Part shown: positions 1 to 8,668 of the stretch, piece by piece
Layout: each line of letters starts with the position of its first letter
Position numbering within the stretch: position 1 is the stretch's first letter
Source of the DNA: an uncultured Saprospirales bacterium
GTDB taxonomy: Bacteria; Bacteroidota; Bacteroidia; Chitinophagales; Saprospiraceae
NCBI GenBank assembly: GCA_937864265.1
Contig: CALMIR010000068.1
Location: 1-64,000 of the forward strand
Direction of reading: 5' to 3'
Length of the DNA stretch: 64,000 nucleotides
Position numbers and translations under genes: made by a program
Notes under the pieces: generated by a model
Seen by the model: the letters and a program-made list of their open reading frames with translations, nothing else
What the model was told of the DNA's origin: nothing
The model's database searches: none

Positions 1-53
1 CCGTCGAAACTGCTGAGTTCACCGCTTCTAAGAAGATGATTATCATCGAATAA
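1..53 (+). CDS. C-terminal end of an unidentified protein (partial)
   Basis: The reading frame that starts at base 3 is open from the window edge to a TAA at 51-53 and encodes about 16 residues ending in KKMIIIE. A strong terminator follows about 70 bases later, which supports this being the true 3' end of a gene. The fragment is too short to identify a family. Confidence 0.55.
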   Translation, partial: VETAEFTASKKMIIIE

Positions 54-120
54 GCTACTTGTTGAAGAGGGTTTGGCCTTACTAAAGCCAACCCTTCTTC
101 AAAAGTCTCTATTACAGTAA

Positions 121-163
121 AAAAAGAGCCGACCAGTTTTTCATATACTGGTCGGCTCTTTTT
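121..163. terminator. Bidirectional rho-independent terminator
   Basis: A perfect 17-bp stem (121-137 pairs with 147-163) surrounds a 9-base loop. It has an A run on the left and a T run on the right, so it can work on both strands. It sits between the end of the rightward gene at 53 and the end of the leftward small membrane protein gene at 178, as expected between convergent genes. Confidence 0.9.
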
Positions 164-177
164 TTCAAAAAAAGGGA

Positions 178-396
178 CTAATCTTCGCCGGAAAAATCAC
201 TTTGGGCAATATAGACTAGTATAATTCCAGCTATTACCATGAGAACTTTAATCAAGAAACTCCAAAGTTGTCCCAATTGATTGAGCCAAAGCAGGAATGA
301 AAATTGGACACCAATCATACTAAGCATGATAGCCAAAAAACCCAATCCAGCCAAAATGAAGCCAACCAAAGAAAGAATGCCACTGTTCTTATTCAT
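178..396 (-). CDS. Small two-helix membrane protein, unknown function
   Basis: A 72-residue protein with two predicted transmembrane helices (about residues 8-32 and 44-64) and a short acidic C-terminus ending SGED. No catalytic motif or named domain was recognised. It is the only gene on its strand here, is divergent from the HMG-CoA lyase gene, and ends beside a shared bidirectional terminator, which supports it as a real monocistronic gene. It lies in the inner membrane by inference from the helices alone. Confidence 0.7.
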   Translation of the reverse strand: MNKNSGILSLVGFILAGLGFLAIMLSMIGVQFSFLLWLNQLGQLWSFLIKVLMVIAGIILVYIAQSDFSGED

Positions 397-492
397 AATT
401 GTCGAAGAAATTATAATTTTCTCTGAAAATAGATGATCTGCTATAAAACGCAGCGCGAAAAGTATGGTTTATCTTCCTAAAAGAAGTTGGTA

Positions 493-1362
493 ATGAAAGC
501 AAACCAGGACGTAAAAATAATTGAATGCCCGCGTGATGCTATGCAAGGCATAAAAACTTTCATTCCAACTGCAGAAAAAATTAATTATTTGAACCAATTG
601 TTACAGGTTGGTTTTGATACGATTGATTTTGGAAGCTTTGTGTCGCCCAAGGCGATACCGCAGATGAGAGATACCGCTGAGGTACTCGCCCAACTAGATT
701 TAAGCTCCAGCAAAAGCAAGTTGCTGGCGATTGTGGCCAACAGCAGAGGAGCAGAGGATGCGGTTGCATTTGACGTTATTGATTATTTGGGCTACCCATT
801 CTCTATATCTGAGACATTCCAGCTGAGGAATACGAATGCTACGATCGAAGCATCCCTGGAGCGGGTGAAGACCATTCAGGAAATCTGTATTCAATACAAC
901 AAGGAGTTGGTCGTCTATATTTCCATGGGCTTTGGCAACCCATACGGTGATCCCTGGAATGTAGAAATTGTAAAGAGATGGGCGGATAAGCTCATAGAAA
1001 TGGGCATAAAAATCATTCAGCTTTCAGATACCATTGGCGTGGCTACTCCTGAAAGCATCAGTTATCTATTTGGCAACCTGATACCTGCTTATCCTGAAAT
1101 TGAAATAGGGGCACACCTGCACACGCTGCCCGATAAGTGGGAGGAGAAAGTAAAAGCAGCTTACGACCATGGATGCCTCCGATTTGATGGCGCCATCATG
1201 GGTTATGGAGGCTGTCCTATGGCTAAAGACGATTTAACCGGCAATATGCCTACCGAACACGTTGTTAGCTACTTTTTGGAAAAAAACATTCCAATAGGTA
1301 TCGACGAAAAGGCATTTGGGCAATCCTTGCAGTCAGCTCGCCAGCTATTTTCCCATTTATAA
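493..1362 (+). CDS. mvaB: Hydroxymethylglutaryl-CoA lyase
   Basis: Cleaves 3-hydroxy-3-methylglutaryl-CoA to acetoacetate and acetyl-CoA, the last step of leucine breakdown. The N-terminal ECPRDAMQ matches the E-x-x-x-RD-x-x-Q start of the HMGL-like TIM barrel. The late segment GYGGCPMAKDDLTGN carries the family's active-site cysteine loop, and GAHLH supplies the metal-binding histidines. The length (289 residues) is normal. The frame can be read back to a TTG at 487, but the ATG at 493 follows a purine-rich stretch and gives the expected N-terminus. An isopropylmalate/homocitrate synthase relative is less likely because the cysteine loop is HMG-CoA-lyase-like. Confidence 0.9.
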   Translation: MKANQDVKIIECPRDAMQGIKTFIPTAEKINYLNQLLQVGFDTIDFGSFVSPKAIPQMRDTAEVLAQLDLSSSKSKLLAIVANSRGAEDAVAFDVIDYLGYPFSISETFQLRNTNATIEASLERVKTIQEICIQYNKELVVYISMGFGNPYGDPWNVEIVKRWADKLIEMGIKIIQLSDTIGVATPESISYLFGNLIPAYPEIEIGAHLHTLPDKWEEKVKAAYDHGCLRFDGAIMGYGGCPMAKDDLTGNMPTEHVVSYFLEKNIPIGIDEKAFGQSLQSARQLFSHL

Positions 1363-1395
1363 ACAAATTCTAACCCTTGTGGCAATTGCCGGTAA

Positions 1396-2385
1396 TTACT
1401 GATTTTTAATCATATTCATCAGGGCATCCAATTGTGGGCTTAGAATGATTTCTGTGCGGCGATTTTGGGCCTTTCCGGAGGTGCTGGAATTGCTGGCAAC
1501 AGGGAAAAATTCTCCGCGGCCAGAAGCCGTAACTTGGTTGGGATTAACCCCATTTTTAGTCAATTCTTTGACAACAGAAGTGGCTCGCATGACGCTCAGA
1601 TCCCAGTTGAAGTCCGCCTCACCATCGGTATCCGTATGCCCTTCAACGGTGATATTTATTTCCGGACTGGTCTTTAATACGGCAGCCAATTTGGCAATGG
1701 CGTCTTTTCCGGCGGAGTTGATCGTTTTGCTGCCAGATGCGAACAGCAAATTTTGGCTCAGCGATACATATACTTTACCATTCTCTTCCCGAACATTCAA
1801 ATCGGTATTAGAAAAGCCAAGCAAGGCTTCACTCACTTTGGCTTTTAGGGTTTTTAAGCGGGCATCGTTTTCTGCAATGATTCCCTCCAATTCTTTGACC
1901 TTGGCCTCTCGTTCGATCAGGCTGTTTTGAAGAAATTCGACGTCTTTTTCTTTTTGTTTAATGTCCGTTTCCAGCTGATTCAGCTCAAAGGCGCGGGTTT
2001 CCAACTCCCGCTGTTTGGTATTGAGTTCGAATAACAATTTTTGCTTTTCTTCAGAAGAGGAAGAAAGCATTTTTTCATTTTGTTCCAACATTCTGTCGTA
2101 ACGAACCATCAAATCCCTGTTAGTACGATCCAATTGGTCATAACGTTCTTTACAAACAGCAATATCCGCTTGGGCTTCCTGAATATCCTTGACCAATGAT
2201 TTGTTTTCGTTGAGTTGGCGCAGGTTTTCTGCTTTTTGGGCATCTAAAGCTTCTTTATTGGCTTTAAAGTCTGTTTCCAACTGATTTTGCTTAGCTTGCA
2301 AATCTTCGTATTTCCTATAAGAAACACAACTAGAAAGTGCACTAAAAGCTATGAAGTAGAGGGATAAATAGAGAAGAGACTTCAT
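1396..2385 (-). CDS. OmpA-family lipoprotein with a coiled-coil stalk
   Basis: The 329-residue protein starts with a lipoprotein signal peptide whose lipobox ends at Cys20 (LSSC). Residues about 25-190 are a long, charged heptad-like coiled coil. An OmpA C-terminal domain follows (about 205-320), containing the TVEGHTDTDG peptidoglycan-binding motif and a late NRRTEI. It probably tethers the outer membrane to the cell wall across the periplasm. It lies downstream of groEL but behind a strong terminator, so it is probably transcribed separately. Confidence 0.85.
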   Translation of the reverse strand: MKSLLYLSLYFIAFSALSSCVSYRKYEDLQAKQNQLETDFKANKEALDAQKAENLRQLNENKSLVKDIQEAQADIAVCKERYDQLDRTNRDLMVRYDRMLEQNEKMLSSSSEEKQKLLFELNTKQRELETRAFELNQLETDIKQKEKDVEFLQNSLIEREAKVKELEGIIAENDARLKTLKAKVSEALLGFSNTDLNVREENGKVYVSLSQNLLFASGSKTINSAGKDAIAKLAAVLKTSPEINITVEGHTDTDGEADFNWDLSVMRATSVVKELTKNGVNPNQVTASGRGEFFPVASNSSTSGKAQNRRTEIILSPQLDALMNMIKNQ

Positions 2386-2428
2386 GAAAATTAGTTTTTG
2401 GTTTTAAGCATATTTTGTAGTAACGAAA

Positions 2429-2462
2429 AAAAAGCCTTTCCGTTTGATGGGAAAGGCTTTTT
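2429..2462 (-). terminator. Terminator downstream of groEL
   Basis: A 13-bp perfect stem (2429-2441 with 2450-2462) with an 8-base loop. The leftward transcript ends in a U run (A run at 2426-2433 on the + strand). It lies 26 bases after the groEL stop and isolates the chaperonin operon from the OmpA lipoprotein gene. Confidence 0.88.
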
Positions 2463-2487
2463 ATTGAAAACGATTTAAAAATCGAGC

Positions 2488-4122
2488 TTACATCATGCCA
2501 GGCATACCGCCACCGGGCATACCACCCATTGCAGGGGCATCCTTTTCTGGACGGTCACTGATGACGCATTCGGTAGTCAGTACCATGCCAGCAATAGAGC
2601 CTGCATTTTGAAGAGCGATACGGGTAACCTTGGTTGGGTCAATCACCCCGGCCTTTTTAAGGTCTTCAAAAACATTAGTGCGTGCGTTGTAGCCAAATGA
2701 ACCGCCCTCTGTTAATACTTTTTGTAAAATAACAGAACCTTCCATGCCGGCATTATCGGCAATGGCGCGTAAAGGCGCTTCGAGTGCTTTTTTCACTATC
2801 TGGATACCGATGGTTTCATCTTCGTTGCTGCCTTTCATTTTATCCAGCACCGGGATAGCGCGAATCAAGGCAACACCGCCTCCAGCAACGATTCCTTCTT
2901 CTACGGCTGCTCTGGTGGCATGAAGGGCATCATCCACACGATCCTTCTTTTCCTTCATTTCCACTTCGGTAGGTGCTCCGACGTAAAGAACCGCCACTCC
3001 ACCAGACAATTTAGCCAGGCGTTCTTGCAGTTTTTCTTTGTCGTAGTCAGAAGTGCTTGTATCGATTTGCTGCTTGATCTGGTTGATGCGAGCTTTGATA
3101 TCGTCTTCAGAGCCACCGCCGTTGACAATAGTCGTATTGTCTTTGTCGATTTGGATTTTTTCAGCCATACCGAGGTGCTCGATACCTGCATTGTCCAATT
3201 TATAGCCTTTTTCTTCGCTGATGACAGTACCACCTGTCAAAATGGCAATGTCTTCAAGCATAGCTTTGCGGCGGTCGCCAAATCCGGGAGCTTTAACGGC
3301 TACCACTTTGAGTTGAGCCCGCAAACGGTTGACTACCAAAACCCCCAAAGCTTGGCTTTCAATATCTTCGCTGATGATCAGGAGTGCACGGCCAGATTGG
3401 ATAACTTGTTCCAAAATTGGAACAATATCCTGCATGTTGGAAATTTTCTTATCCGTGATGAGGATATAAGGGTGCTCATACTCTGTGACCATGTTTTCAG
3501 GATCGGTGACAAAGTAAGGAGACAAGTAACCCCGATCGAATTGCATACCCAATACTTCTTCTACGTAAGTATCGGTTCCCTTGGCTTCTTCAACGGTGAT
3601 GACACCATCTTTGGAGACGCGTTCCATGGCGTTGCCAATCAGCTCGCCAATTTCTTCATCGTTATTGGCGGAAATGGCAGCAACTTGCTTGATTTTTTCA
3701 ATATTGTCGCCGATCAACTCTGATTGTTGTACCAGTTGTTCGATTACAGCTTTCACCGCTTTGTCAATACCGCGCTTCAAATCCATCGGATTAGCGCCTG
3801 CGGTGACGTTTTTTAAACCCGCGTTGATCATGGCTTGAGCCAAAACAGTAGCAGTTGTTGTACCATCACCAGCAATATCTGCGGTTTTGGAAGCGACTTC
3901 TTTTACCATTTGAGCACCCATGTTTTCAACAGGATCCTCCAGTTCTATTTCCTTGGCAACGGTTACCCCGTCTTTGGAAATTTGAGGAGCGCCAAAACTC
4001 TTTTGAATTACAACATTACGACCTTTAGGGCCGAGGGTTACTTTAACTGCGTTGGCCAATGCATCTACCCCAATACGCAATTTTTCTCTGGCAATTCTCT
4101 CAAAGCTAATATCTTTAGCCAT
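2488..4122 (-). CDS. groL: 60-kDa chaperonin GroEL
   Basis: ATP-driven folding chaperonin that forms the double heptamer ring with GroES. The N-terminus [15 protein letters not shown], the nucleotide-binding segment [21 protein letters not shown], and the flexible GGM-rich C-terminal tail ending in GMM are all present. At 544 residues it is full length. It is the second gene of a groES-groEL operon with a 54-base gap, read leftward. It is a single housekeeping-type copy with no odd substitutions seen. Confidence 0.98.
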   Translation of the reverse strand: MAKDISFERIAREKLRIGVDALANAVKVTLGPKGRNVVIQKSFGAPQISKDGVTVAKEIELEDPVENMGAQMVKEVASKTADIAGDGTTTATVLAQAMINAGLKNVTAGANPMDLKRGIDKAVKAVIEQLVQQSELIGDNIEKIKQVAAISANNDEEIGELIGNAMERVSKDGVITVEEAKGTDTYVEEVLGMQFDRGYLSPYFVTDPENMVTEYEHPYILITDKKISNMQDIVPILEQVIQSGRALLIISEDIESQALGVLVVNRLRAQLKVVAVKAPGFGDRRKAMLEDIAILTGGTVISEEKGYKLDNAGIEHLGMAEKIQIDKDNTTIVNGGGSEDDIKARINQIKQQIDTSTSDYDKEKLQERLAKLSGGVAVLYVGAPTEVEMKEKKDRVDDALHATRAAVEEGIVAGGGVALIRAIPVLDKMKGSNEDETIGIQIVKKALEAPLRAIADNAGMEGSVILQKVLTEGGSFGYNARTNVFEDLKKAGVIDPTKVTRIALQNAGSIAGMVLTTECVISDRPEKDAPAMGGMPGGGMPGMM

Positions 4123-4176
4123 TAGTAAGTTTTTTTTAGGATTTTCAAAAAAGGTGCGTCAATAGAACGATTTTGG

Positions 4177-4440
4177 TTACAGGATAACCAAAATATCGTC
4201 TTCACGCATAATTAGATAATCTTCTCCTTCGTAATTCAATTCCTGGCCTGCGTATTTTCCATAAAGAACAATATCGCCAACCTGAACGGTCATTAGGTTG
4301 CCTTCTTTACCTGGACCTACCGCAACAACTTCGCCACGTTGTGGTTTTTCTTTAGCTGTGTCGGGGATGATAATACCGCCTTTGGTTTTTTCTTCTGCCG
4401 GTGCAGGCTTGACCACTACTCTGTCATTAATGGGCCTCAT
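4177..4440 (-). CDS. groES: 10-kDa co-chaperonin GroES
   Basis: The 87-residue lid of the GroEL chamber. It has the typical start ([12 protein letters not shown]), the mobile loop region around [17 protein letters not shown] that contacts GroEL, and the core [14 protein letters not shown]. It is the first gene of the groES-groEL operon. Upstream there is no CIRCE element; the only clear palindrome is at 4576-4590. Confidence 0.97.
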   Translation of the reverse strand: MRPINDRVVVKPAPAEEKTKGGIIIPDTAKEKPQRGEVVAVGPGKEGNLMTVQVGDIVLYGKYAGQELNYEGEDYLIMREDDILVIL

Positions 4441-4575
4441 AGTTACAAGCTTTATGATTTAGTTTGGTTAAAAAATCTGATTCCACTCTTTCTCTCATCA
4501 CACCTTGTGCCAAAGTTGTTTTTCTGCCAATATTGCAGTTAGCAGCAGTGCGCAAAAAAACAATGGGCAATGGAT

Positions 4576-4590
4576 TTGCCAATTTGGCAA
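4576..4590. promoter_or_regulatory. Perfect 15-bp palindrome upstream of groES
   Basis: TTGCCAATTTGGCAA: two 7-base arms around one central base, 136 bases before the groES start in the 230-base gap between secG and groES. The gap otherwise contains only the secG terminator. The position suits an operator for the chaperonin operon, but the regulator is unknown and chance cannot be excluded. Confidence 0.35.
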
Positions 4591-4621
4591 TAGGAATAGA
4601 TCCGCGAAAAGAAAAACAGAA

Positions 4622-4648
4622 AGGGGCTCGGCAATTGCCAAAGCCCCT
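4622..4648 (-). terminator. Terminator downstream of secG
   Basis: Stem AGGGGCT/AGCCCCT (4622-4628 with 4642-4648) with a 13-base loop. On the leftward transcript it is followed by a T-rich run (complement of 4607-4621). It lies 22 bases after the secG stop and separates secG from groES. Confidence 0.75.
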
Positions 4649-4670
4649 GTATTTCATCAATAACAAAATG

Positions 4671-4934
4671 CTATTGGGATAGTAACTGCTCTGTGCCTTC
4701 TACGACAGTACCCGTTAAGAGGGTTGTCAGGATGCAAAGAATAAACAATGCCGCAGCAAGATACCAAGTGATTTTTTCGATGAAGTCGGTTGATTTGGCA
4801 GCACCAAACATTTGATTGGCTTGAGAACCTCCAAACGTAGAATCAACACCGCCACCTTTCGGGTTTTGGATCAATACAGCGCCCATCAACAATACGCAAA
4901 CCAAGGAAATCAAAACAGTCAAAGCTGTGAGCAT
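4671..4934 (-). CDS. secG: Preprotein translocase subunit SecG
   Basis: An 87-residue subunit of the SecYEG channel that assists protein export across the inner membrane. It has two transmembrane helices (about residues 3-22 and 53-75) flanking the conserved cytoplasmic loop LIQNPKGGGVDSTFGG. It starts two bases after the stop of the upstream TPR-like gene, so the two are co-transcribed and probably translationally coupled. A secG-groES-groEL order is familiar in Bacteroidota. Confidence 0.93.
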   Translation of the reverse strand: MLTALTVLISLVCVLLMGAVLIQNPKGGGVDSTFGGSQANQMFGAAKSTDFIEKITWYLAAALFILCILTTLLTGTVVEGTEQLLSQ

Positions 4935-4936
4935 AA

Positions 4937-5998
4937 TTAGTAATTTTTAAGATTTTCTATTTTGGCTGCAAAGAAACTACTTTTTTCTGGAAAAACCAAC
5001 TTTAATCTTTCATACATTTCTATGGCTTTGTGTGGGTAGCCTTGGCTCGCTAAAATTTCAGCCAATGTTTCAGAAACGACCTCGTCGTGTTCAACAATGC
5101 TTTCTAATGCAATAGACGGCATTTTTTTTAGCTTCTTTTTTTTGCGCTTCTGCTTATTCTGTGCTTCCATCAGATCGTCCACATGAACCCGGATTTGAGG
5201 GGGCTGAAATTGGGTCACCCAGCTTTTGAAGTTCTTCTTCGGCTGGGGTAGCGTTGAAAAAACGGGGTAAGTGACGGCTTCGTCGTCGTCAGAAACACTG
5301 CCTTCCTCATTTGAGTGCGATTCTGCGGCAGGTGATAGGGCATAAGGTTGTTGCTGATCAAATGGGGATTCGGGTAAAAAATCAAGTACAGCAGATAATT
5401 CGATCACTTCAGATATAAGTTGATCTACCGATAAACGCTCATCCACAGCGTCGCTGACTGGTGCAGGAAATTCAAGATGCATCGGTGTCAACGGTATGGG
5501 CTCATCCGCCTTGATCAACTCCGTATCCGTTTCTGCCGAGCCGTCAAGTTGATCTGGCTCATCTTCTGAAAAGGCAAAGCTTTCTTCGCTGAAAAAGGCC
5601 TCGGTACTTATCGGGACGGGATTTTCAGCAGGGGTTGTATGGTCTAGTTGAGCAATGGAATGTGGGGTAGGGGATTCATCAGAAGGAATGGGAATAGGCT
5701 CCAACTCTTTTAACTCCAACACCTGTTCATCAAAGATGAAATTGTCTTCCAGCATGTTTTCTGCTGAAAAATCTTTGACTTGCGAGTAAAGTAGGGTTCG
5801 ATTAGTGCTGTATAGGGCTGCCTTTTCCAGCTCTTTTTCCAGGTTTTTATGTTTTTCCAAGTGGTTTTTTTGGAAGAGCAGCAATTGCAAGTTCTGGCAA
5901 TAGGGGTATTGCAACACCAGACTTTTTAATTCATAATAAGGAATCTGATGGAGCAAAGAGGGGTTTCTCAAATAAGTTGCGAAGTTTTCTGCATTCAT
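4937..5998 (-). CDS. TPR-like protein co-transcribed with secG
   Basis: A 353-residue protein with no signal peptide, so probably cytoplasmic. The N-terminal region (1-95) is helical, with YPYCQNLQLLL and NRTLLY. A long acidic, proline- and serine-rich linker follows (about 95-265), then a basic stretch (KQKRKKKKLKK). The C-terminal helix pair (LAEILASQGYPHKAIEMYERL) resembles a single tetratricopeptide repeat. Its place directly before secG recurs in the phylum, from memory. No catalytic motif was seen; a role in export or assembly is only suggested by context. Confidence 0.75.
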   Translation of the reverse strand: MNAENFATYLRNPSLLHQIPYYELKSLVLQYPYCQNLQLLLFQKNHLEKHKNLEKELEKAALYSTNRTLLYSQVKDFSAENMLEDNFIFDEQVLELKELEPIPIPSDESPTPHSIAQLDHTTPAENPVPISTEAFFSEESFAFSEDEPDQLDGSAETDTELIKADEPIPLTPMHLEFPAPVSDAVDERLSVDQLISEVIELSAVLDFLPESPFDQQQPYALSPAAESHSNEEGSVSDDDEAVTYPVFSTLPQPKKNFKSWVTQFQPPQIRVHVDDLMEAQNKQKRKKKKLKKMPSIALESIVEHDEVVSETLAEILASQGYPHKAIEMYERLKLVFPEKSSFFAAKIENLKNY

Positions 5999-6151
5999 CC
6001 CGCCGCGTTGTAGTTGAAGGTTCTTTGGACATTCGTTTGATAAGTGCGAAAGGTTTAGCGAACATCAAGTGAACACCCAAAAAAGAGCCTTGATTAGGCA
6101 ATCAAAAGGTAAATATAAGCAAATTTTTAAAGTCAAGCAAACTACATTTGC

Positions 6152-6739
6152 TCAATGTGGGTAAGCCAGCAGAAAATCCCTGAGCTGATTCATGGCTTTG
6201 GCTCGATGGCTGATTTCACTTTTGGCACTTAACGGCATTTGTGCAAAAGTGAGGTCGTGACCCATTGGAATAAATATAGGATCGTATCCAAACCCCTCCT
6301 CACCCGCAGGCGAATCGGCAATAATACCTGAAACAATGCCTTCAAACAGGTACTCTTTTCCATCCAACAAAAGGGCAACAACCGTCCGAAAGCGAGCTTT
6401 CCGATTGCTTTGACCTTTAAGCTTTTGCAGCAGTAATGCCATATTGGCCTGAGCGTCTTTTGCTGCGCCCGCATAACGCGCCGAATAAACGCCCGGCTCG
6501 CCATCGAGGGCTTCTACCTCCAACCCAGTATCTTCCGCGAAACAATCCTGGCCGAAATGTTCCTTGACATAACGGGCTTTTTCTAGTGCATTTCCTTCCA
6601 AGGTGTCTTGATTTTCAGGCAATTCGATAGGACAGTCAATATCAGTAAGGCCTAAAATATGGAAATGGCCTTCCAAATGGAGCATAGCTTCCTTGACCTT
6701 ATGTGGATTGCCGGTAGCAAAAACAATGGCTTTATTCAT
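6152..6739 (-). CDS. rdgB: RdgB/HAM1 non-canonical purine NTP pyrophosphatase
   Basis: Hydrolyses dITP, dITP-like and XTP nucleotides to monophosphates, keeping inosine and xanthine out of DNA and RNA. The start (VFATGNPHKVKE) is the phosphate-binding SGN-K motif variant. FAEDTGLEVEALDGEPGVYSARY and GFGYDPIFIP are hallmark segments of the family, as is the closing SHRAKAM. At 195 residues it has the usual length. It lies 37 bases downstream of the 182-residue gene on the same strand. Confidence 0.95.
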   Translation of the reverse strand: MNKAIVFATGNPHKVKEAMLHLEGHFHILGLTDIDCPIELPENQDTLEGNALEKARYVKEHFGQDCFAEDTGLEVEALDGEPGVYSARYAGAAKDAQANMALLLQKLKGQSNRKARFRTVVALLLDGKEYLFEGIVSGIIADSPAGEEGFGYDPIFIPMGHDLTFAQMPLSAKSEISHRAKAMNQLRDFLLAYPH

Positions 6740-6776
6740 TTTCTTGAGAGGATTTGATGATTTCTGAGTGCAAGAC

Positions 6777-7325
6777 TTAGGTTTCTTTTAAAAAGAGTTG
6801 TTTGAGGTTTTTCCATAGAGCACCCGAATATTGTTTGCCACCTTGTTGCCGTTCCTCGTACAAAGTGTTCAAGTCGTGCGCAAACAAATAGGTGCAGGAT
6901 TGGAATAGGATGGGCTGATAATAGGAATATTCCATATTTAAACCTACCGCTTCGGGTGAAATGCCAAAAAACAAAACGTGTGGAATATCCGCCAAGCGAT
7001 GTAAACTATTCAAATTCAGCGGTGTTTCATTGGTTAAAAAAAACAGGCTGACCTGTCGCTTGAGATCAATTTGAACCGCCGCAAAAACTTTTTCCAAAAA
7101 ACCAATCAAATGGGCTTCACTTTGATTAGAAATTGGGAGAAATACTAAAATGGATTTCAAGCCATTGTCCGGGAGCATTTTTTGTACATCAACTGCTTCG
7201 GATATGTCAATCAAGTCGAAATCTATAAAAGTGGAATTCAAAATATTATTCTTTTTAAGATGGTTTTGAAAAATATTTGCTGTTTTTGAATCAAATATTT
7301 CTCCGAAAATAGAATATTTGTGCAA
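6777..7325 (-). CDS. Unidentified 182-residue protein (possible polymerase psi-like subunit)
   Basis: No signal peptide, no transmembrane helix and no recognised motif. It alternates predicted strands and helices: ILVFLPIS, VSLFFLTN, HVLFFGIS. It ends in a helix after a basic loop (SGALWKNLKQLFL). That ending, and the general alpha/beta order, faintly resemble the inactive glycosylase fold of the DNA polymerase III psi subunit, whose C-terminus contains an ALWQ segment. This is a guess from pattern only. It is probably co-transcribed with rdgB and divergent from ilvE, with only 30 bases between the two starts. Confidence 0.65.
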   Translation of the reverse strand: MHKYSIFGEIFDSKTANIFQNHLKKNNILNSTFIDFDLIDISEAVDVQKMLPDNGLKSILVFLPISNQSEAHLIGFLEKVFAAVQIDLKRQVSLFFLTNETPLNLNSLHRLADIPHVLFFGISPEAVGLNMEYSYYQPILFQSCTYLFAHDLNTLYEERQQGGKQYSGALWKNLKQLFLKET

Positions 7326-7332
7326 AATTAAA

Positions 7333-7340
7333 TATTTTTG
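7333..7340 (+). promoter_or_regulatory. Candidate -7 box for ilvE
   Basis: TATTTTTG fits the Bacteroidota TAnnTTTG -7 element and lies 16 bases before the ATG at 7356, implying a very short leader. No clear -33 TTTG was found at the right spacing, so this is a weak call in an AT-rich 30-base divergent gap. Confidence 0.3.
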
Positions 7341-7355
7341 TGAAAAATCTTGCTA

Positions 7356-8441
7356 ATGAGTTATCACATAGACATCACCAGAACTCGTCAATCTGGTCTT
7401 TCTGCGGTTGATTTCGACAACATTCCCTTTGGGCGTGTATTTTCCGATCACATGTTCATAGCGGATTATGAAGATGGTCAATGGATTAACCCCAGGATAG
7501 AACCCTTTGCGCGTTTTTCAATGCACCCTGCTGCAATGGTGCTGCATTATGGCCAAGCCATTTTTGAAGGCATGAAGGCATCAAAAAGCTGGGATGGCAA
7601 GGCTTTGTTGTTCCGCCCGGAAGACCATGCCAGAAGATTTAACTATTCTGCCTACCGCACCTGTATGCCTGCTTTCCCAGAAGAACTCTTTCTGGAAGCA
7701 TTGCACACATTGGTTGATCTGGACAAAGATTGGATTCCGCCCCAAGAAGGCAGTGCGCTATATATGCGTCCCTACATGTTTGCCAATGATGAATTTATAG
7801 GTGTAAAACCATCTATGAAATATAAATGCATCATTTTTACGGGGCCTGTAGGGCCTTATTACCCGAAGCCTGTCAGCCTGATTGCCGATGAACACTATGT
7901 AAGGGCAGCGGTAAAAGGAGGAACAGGAGATGTGAAGGTAGCCGGAAACTATGCAGCTTCTTTGCTACCCGCCAAACTGGCTAACGACATGGGCTACGAT
8001 CAGGTGATGTGGTTGGATTCCAACGAATTCCGCTACATCCAGGAAGTAGGCACCATGAATATCTTTTTCGTGATTGACGGAACGGTTGTTACACCTGATC
8101 TGAACGGGGGAATTTTGGCTGGTATTACCCGCGATAGCATCATCGCTATATTGAAAGACAAAGGATACGCCTTAGAAGAGCGTCCTATTACCATAGATGA
8201 GGTGCTAGAAGCTTATCAGGCTGGCAAATTGCAGGAGGTATTTGGCTCAGGCACTGCTGCGGTAGTGGCACATGTTGCTAAAATGTCTGTAAAAGGGGTA
8301 GAAATGACCCTACCACCGGTGGAAGACCGCAAAATCGGTGAAATGGTCAAACAGGAAATCAACATGCTTCGTGCTGCAAAAATGGAAGATACCCGTGGAT
8401 GGATTGTACCTGTTAAAAGCTATCAATTGGCAGATGCCTGA
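7356..8441 (+). CDS. ilvE: Branched-chain amino acid aminotransferase
   Basis: PLP-dependent transaminase that makes or degrades leucine, isoleucine and valine with 2-oxoglutarate/glutamate. The 361-residue protein has the class IV fold: GQAIFEGMKAS, the lysine segment GDVKVAGNYAASLLP, EVGTMNIFFV, and GILAGITRDSII. The length fits the type II (mitochondrial-like) branch rather than the 300-residue E. coli type. A TTG at 7350 is in frame, but the ATG at 7356 (MSYHIDITR) is the better start. A strong terminator follows. Confidence 0.95.
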   Translation: MSYHIDITRTRQSGLSAVDFDNIPFGRVFSDHMFIADYEDGQWINPRIEPFARFSMHPAAMVLHYGQAIFEGMKASKSWDGKALLFRPEDHARRFNYSAYRTCMPAFPEELFLEALHTLVDLDKDWIPPQEGSALYMRPYMFANDEFIGVKPSMKYKCIIFTGPVGPYYPKPVSLIADEHYVRAAVKGGTGDVKVAGNYAASLLPAKLANDMGYDQVMWLDSNEFRYIQEVGTMNIFFVIDGTVVTPDLNGGILAGITRDSIIAILKDKGYALEERPITIDEVLEAYQAGKLQEVFGSGTAAVVAHVAKMSVKGVEMTLPPVEDRKIGEMVKQEINMLRAAKMEDTRGWIVPVKSYQLADA

Positions 8442-8514
8442 TGAATAGGGGAAGCTTTCCCTGCTTCTATAAAATATAAGATGGCAAAATCCTGAATCAT
8501 TGGGATTTTGATTT

Positions 8515-8549
8515 AAAATGGTTTGAATGTATTTCAAGCCATTTTTTTT
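8515..8549 (+). terminator. Terminator downstream of ilvE
   Basis: A 13-bp stem with one G-U pair (8515-8527 with 8533-8545), a 5-base loop and a run of eight T. A second, weaker hairpin (8486-8492 with 8503-8509) lies just upstream. It closes the ilvE transcript before the next rightward gene. Confidence 0.85.
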
Positions 8550-8668
8550 GGCAAATAAGGCCTAAAATTATCTCATTGTTTACTGAAGTTTATCTTTATG
8601 TAAACTGCGTCAAATATCACTGCTACCAGGCCGTTTTTTTGATACTTTCGCCGGAAAAACGGATAAAC

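Noticed and set aside
487..492. TTG start for the HMG-CoA lyase gene (and similar TTG starts at 7350, 26561, 27649 and 51365)
   Set aside because: In each case an ATG a few codons on gives the expected family N-terminus.
2920..3723. A 267-codon open frame on the + strand inside groEL
   Set aside because: It is antisense to a clear groEL reading frame and its translation is low in recognisable protein features; long antisense frames are common over conserved genes.
4441..4670. A CIRCE (HrcA) operator before groES
   Set aside because: No TTAGCACTC-N9-GAGTGCTAA or close variant was found.
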